From positions 1 to 8,057 of the forward strand of contig CALISV010000194.1 in NCBI GenBank assembly GCA_938041615.1: a stretch of 8,057 nt of DNA, in the 5' to 3' direction. Origin of the DNA: an uncultured Campylobacter sp. GTDB lineage: Bacteria > Campylobacterota > Campylobacteria > Campylobacterales > Campylobacteraceae. The notes beneath the pieces were generated by a model. It made no database searches, was not told where the DNA came from, and worked only from the letters and a program-made list of their open reading frames with translations. This document shows, piece by piece, positions 6,643 to 8,057 of this stretch (its first letter is position 1; the number at the start of each line of letters is the position of its first letter). The position numbers and the translations under genes are program-made.

Positions 6643-6734
6643 ATTTGGCTCAATTGCAGACAAGCGCTGGCTGTATTTATTTTTGGGTTAGGGTCATTAA
6701 ATTTGAGAATATGCGTCCGTTGGGGCGACAGGCT

Positions 6735-6759
6735 TTGCGCGGCGTTGCGAAGTTTTGCG
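6735..6759. repeat. Three TTGCG repeats with 10-base period
   Basis: TTGCG occurs at 6735-6739, 6745-6749 and 6755-6759, exactly one DNA turn apart, in the 208-base convergent space between ftsK and the DUF3137 gene; the outer two extend to TTTGCGCG. The spacing would put them on one face of the helix. No function is known and the copies are short, so chance is not excluded. Confidence 0.35.
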
Positions 6760-6761
6760 CG

Positions 6762-6832
6762 TTTAGCTAAAAACTATGTTTAAATTTACCGACTGAATTT
6801 ATGGTTAAATTTTAAGCCCATAGTTAGCTAAA
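6762..6832. repeat. Long inverted repeat between convergent genes
   Basis: TTTAGCTAA-AAA-CTATG (6762-6778) and CATAGTTAGCTAAA (6819-6832) pair over 14 bases with a three-A bulge, around a 40-base A/T-rich loop. It sits between the ends of ftsK (plus) and the DUF3137 gene (minus), where a two-way terminator would be useful. The stem is A/T rich and has no clear U tract, so the terminator role is only a possibility; a decayed mobile repeat is another. Confidence 0.5.
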
Positions 6833-6850
6833 TTTACTGCCGAAGCAAAA

Positions 6851-7744
6851 TTATTTATAAACGTCAAGGCTCAAATTTAACTCGTCTATGATGCGTAACA
6901 GCCGCAATATCTCGTCTTTTATGGCCTGCGCGTCCGCGAGGCTTGGCGGCGGGGCAAAGAGCGAACTTTCAAAACGGTTTTTTGCGCCGTTTAAAAATAG
7001 ATAAAATTTATCGTCCATAAACGCCGCGCTTAGCGATACGGCACTGTCAAAACCCTGCTTAACCTCGCGTAGGCGTTGCATAAAACCGGGGCTTAAAAGA
7101 TAGCGCGCTTCTATTTTGTCGTCGGTAAATACGCGAAATTCGTTGTTAAACTCCGTATCATCAAGTATCTCTTTTTCGCCAGATATTTTCGTATTTAGCA
7201 CCTTCTTATCGGCTAGTATCGTTTGTCCTTTGAAATTTTTATAAAACTCGCAGACTAGTACTGTACCGTTAAAGTCCATATATTCGTCGTATATGACTTT
7301 GCTTACTCTCAAAAGCGCCAGATAAGGGTTTTTTGAGCCGTTTGAGTCATATGTTTTTTCTACTTTTATAGCCTCGCTTAATTGAAATTTGACATTAGCG
7401 TAAGTACCGCCTATTTGGTCTTTGCCGTAAAAATTTACGCGCCTGTATATCCCGCTTTTATAAAATTCGTTTGCGGTGATGCCTTTTTGAGGCTCGTATG
7501 TAAAATTGCTATCTATATCGGCAATTACCGTGCTAACAAAAACATTTTTGTAGAAGCTTCTATACTCTTCCAGCGTTTTTTCTACTTTTGGAATCCTCGG
7601 CGTGACGTATATCGGTATGACTGCAAATAAAAGAAAGAATATTTCAAAGCGTCGCTCCATAATAATAAAAATTAGTATTGGTGCGACAAATGTCGTTATA
7701 GTCATAAATGTAGCGTATTTTCTGACTATTTTTTTTACACTCAT
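6851..7744 (-). CDS. DUF3137 family membrane protein, possibly N-terminally truncated
   Basis: The function of this family is unknown. Of the 297 residues, about 13-29 and 33-47 form two membrane helices; the rest is probably a soluble domain. Features that recall DUF3137 proteins are GTVLVCEFYKNFKGQTILAD (160-179), FRVFTDDKIEARYLLSPGFMQRL (203-225) with its 'D-x-x-EARYLL-x-P-x-FM-x-RL' pattern, DDKFYLFLNG (244-253) and FESSLF (258-263); a C-terminal helix (270-290) follows. The ATG at 7744-7742 has no recognisable Shine-Dalgarno. The gene follows truA on the same strand, 48 bases past its stop, and an out-of-frame ATG overlapping that stop would add 17 N-terminal residues if one A were removed from an AAAA run (see the neighbouring entry). 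The family call is from memory of its conserved segment. Confidence 0.75.
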   Translation of the reverse strand: MSVKKIVRKYATFMTITTFVAPILIFIIMERRFEIFFLLFAVIPIYVTPRIPKVEKTLEEYRSFYKNVFVSTVIADIDSNFTYEPQKGITANEFYKSGIYRRVNFYGKDQIGGTYANVKFQLSEAIKVEKTYDSNGSKNPYLALLRVSKVIYDEYMDFNGTVLVCEFYKNFKGQTILADKKVLNTKISGEKEILDDTEFNNEFRVFTDDKIEARYLLSPGFMQRLREVKQGFDSAVSLSAAFMDDKFYLFLNGAKNRFESSLFAPPPSLADAQAIKDEILRLLRIIDELNLSLDVYK

Positions 7745-7745
7745 T

Positions 7746-7796
7746 TTGCTTTTGCGTTACGGCGTCGATGGCTTCTATGATTTTTGGGCTTATCAT
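7746..7796 (-). other. Possible detached 5' end of the DUF3137 gene
   Basis: An ATG at 7796-7794 overlaps the truA TGA (7795-7793) as ATGA, the usual form of translational coupling. Its frame reads [17 protein letters not shown], a likely amphipathic helix, down to 7746, then continues in the wrong frame for DUF3137 and stops after about 50 codons. If one base were missing from the AAAA run at 7747-7744 the helix would join MSVKKIVRKY directly and give a 314-residue protein. This could be an indel in the genome, a base-call error, or chance. Confidence 0.45.
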
Positions 7797-8057
7797 TCGT
7801 AAAAAACTCGGTTTAGATAAAGGCCGTTTGGCGGCGCGGGGATACGCGTGAGCGGCTTTTGCTCGTAGATAGCCTGGCGCAAAAGCTCTTTTGCTTTGAG
7901 GAAATTTTCATCGCGGCAGTTGCTTGAGTTTTTATTGCCGATTTTTGCGCGATTTTTTTCGGTATCTATGCTTGCGGCTTTGTTTAAATTTGAGTTTGTA
8001 GCGTCAAAATTTGAGACGACGCAAACCGCGTGTTCGGCGGCCAATTTTGCGCTTTCG
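7793..8057 (-). CDS. truA: tRNA pseudouridine synthase TruA, C-terminal end, cut by the window edge
   Basis: TruA makes pseudouridine at positions 38-40 of the tRNA anticodon arm. Only the last 87 residues are inside the window; the catalytic aspartate lies beyond the right edge. The call rests on the C-terminal signature [19 protein letters not shown], which matches the 'APA-x-GLYL-x-x-V-x-Y' end of TruA and forms part of the active-site wall. Before it, residues about 15-52 ([15 protein letters not shown] to [11 protein letters not shown]) are rich in N, S, K and D and look like a species-specific insertion, which lowers certainty. The TGA overlaps an ATG (ATGA), which points to coupled translation with the gene downstream. 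Confidence 0.75.
   Translation of the reverse strand, partial: ESAKLAAEHAVCVVSNFDATNSNLNKAASIDTEKNRAKIGNKNSSNCRDENFLKAKELLRQAIYEQKPLTRIPAPPNGLYLNRVFYE

Noticed and set aside
6711..6770. A 19-codon ATG frame after ftsK (MRPLGRQALRGVAKFCAFS)
   Set aside because: No clear ribosome site and too short to judge; it is made of the TTGCG repeats and the start of the inverted repeat.

Overview
The window looks like chromosomal DNA from a Campylobacter of the showae/rectus/curvus type. The evidence is protein style (FlgL of about 750 residues, a compact FtsK, an HU with the RVPGT arm), a flgL promoter of the Campylobacter sigma-54 form, adjacency of flgL and ftsK as in C. jejuni (from memory), moderate G+C, and very frequent CAAATTT/AAATTTG words. 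The species is an inference.

Left end (1-741): the start of a tyrosine recombinase gene runs off the left edge on the minus strand. It lies beyond the 3' end of an intact tRNA-Leu(CAA). Between them are about 280 bases with no gene, an integrase promoter candidate and a cluster of TACCTAGT repeats. This is the layout of the integrase end of a genomic island inserted at a tRNA gene; the body of the element lies outside the window.

Middle (788-4358): hup (HU protein) with a clear promoter and terminator, then yaaA (peroxide/iron stress family), both on the minus strand. yaaA is split by one in-frame TAA, and the reading frame resumes directly after it to a normal family end. Divergent from yaaA is flgL (hook-filament junction protein) behind a sigma-54 promoter.

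Right part (4359-8057): ftsK (DNA translocase for chromosome segregation) follows flgL. Its only well-placed start appears to be a rare ATT codon directly after a Shine-Dalgarno site and a 10-bp-arm palindrome. Convergent to it are a two-TM DUF3137 protein gene and, upstream of that, the 3' end of truA (tRNA pseudouridine synthase). The truA stop overlaps an ATG whose frame would join the DUF3137 protein if one A were removed from an AAAA run, so that gene may carry an N-terminal frameshift.

Most of the window is ordinary housekeeping and flagellar sequence. No new defence or metabolic system is visible; the best leads are the island end at tRNA-Leu and three unusual gene-start or gene-integrity points (yaaA, ftsK, DUF3137), which could be biology or base-call errors.
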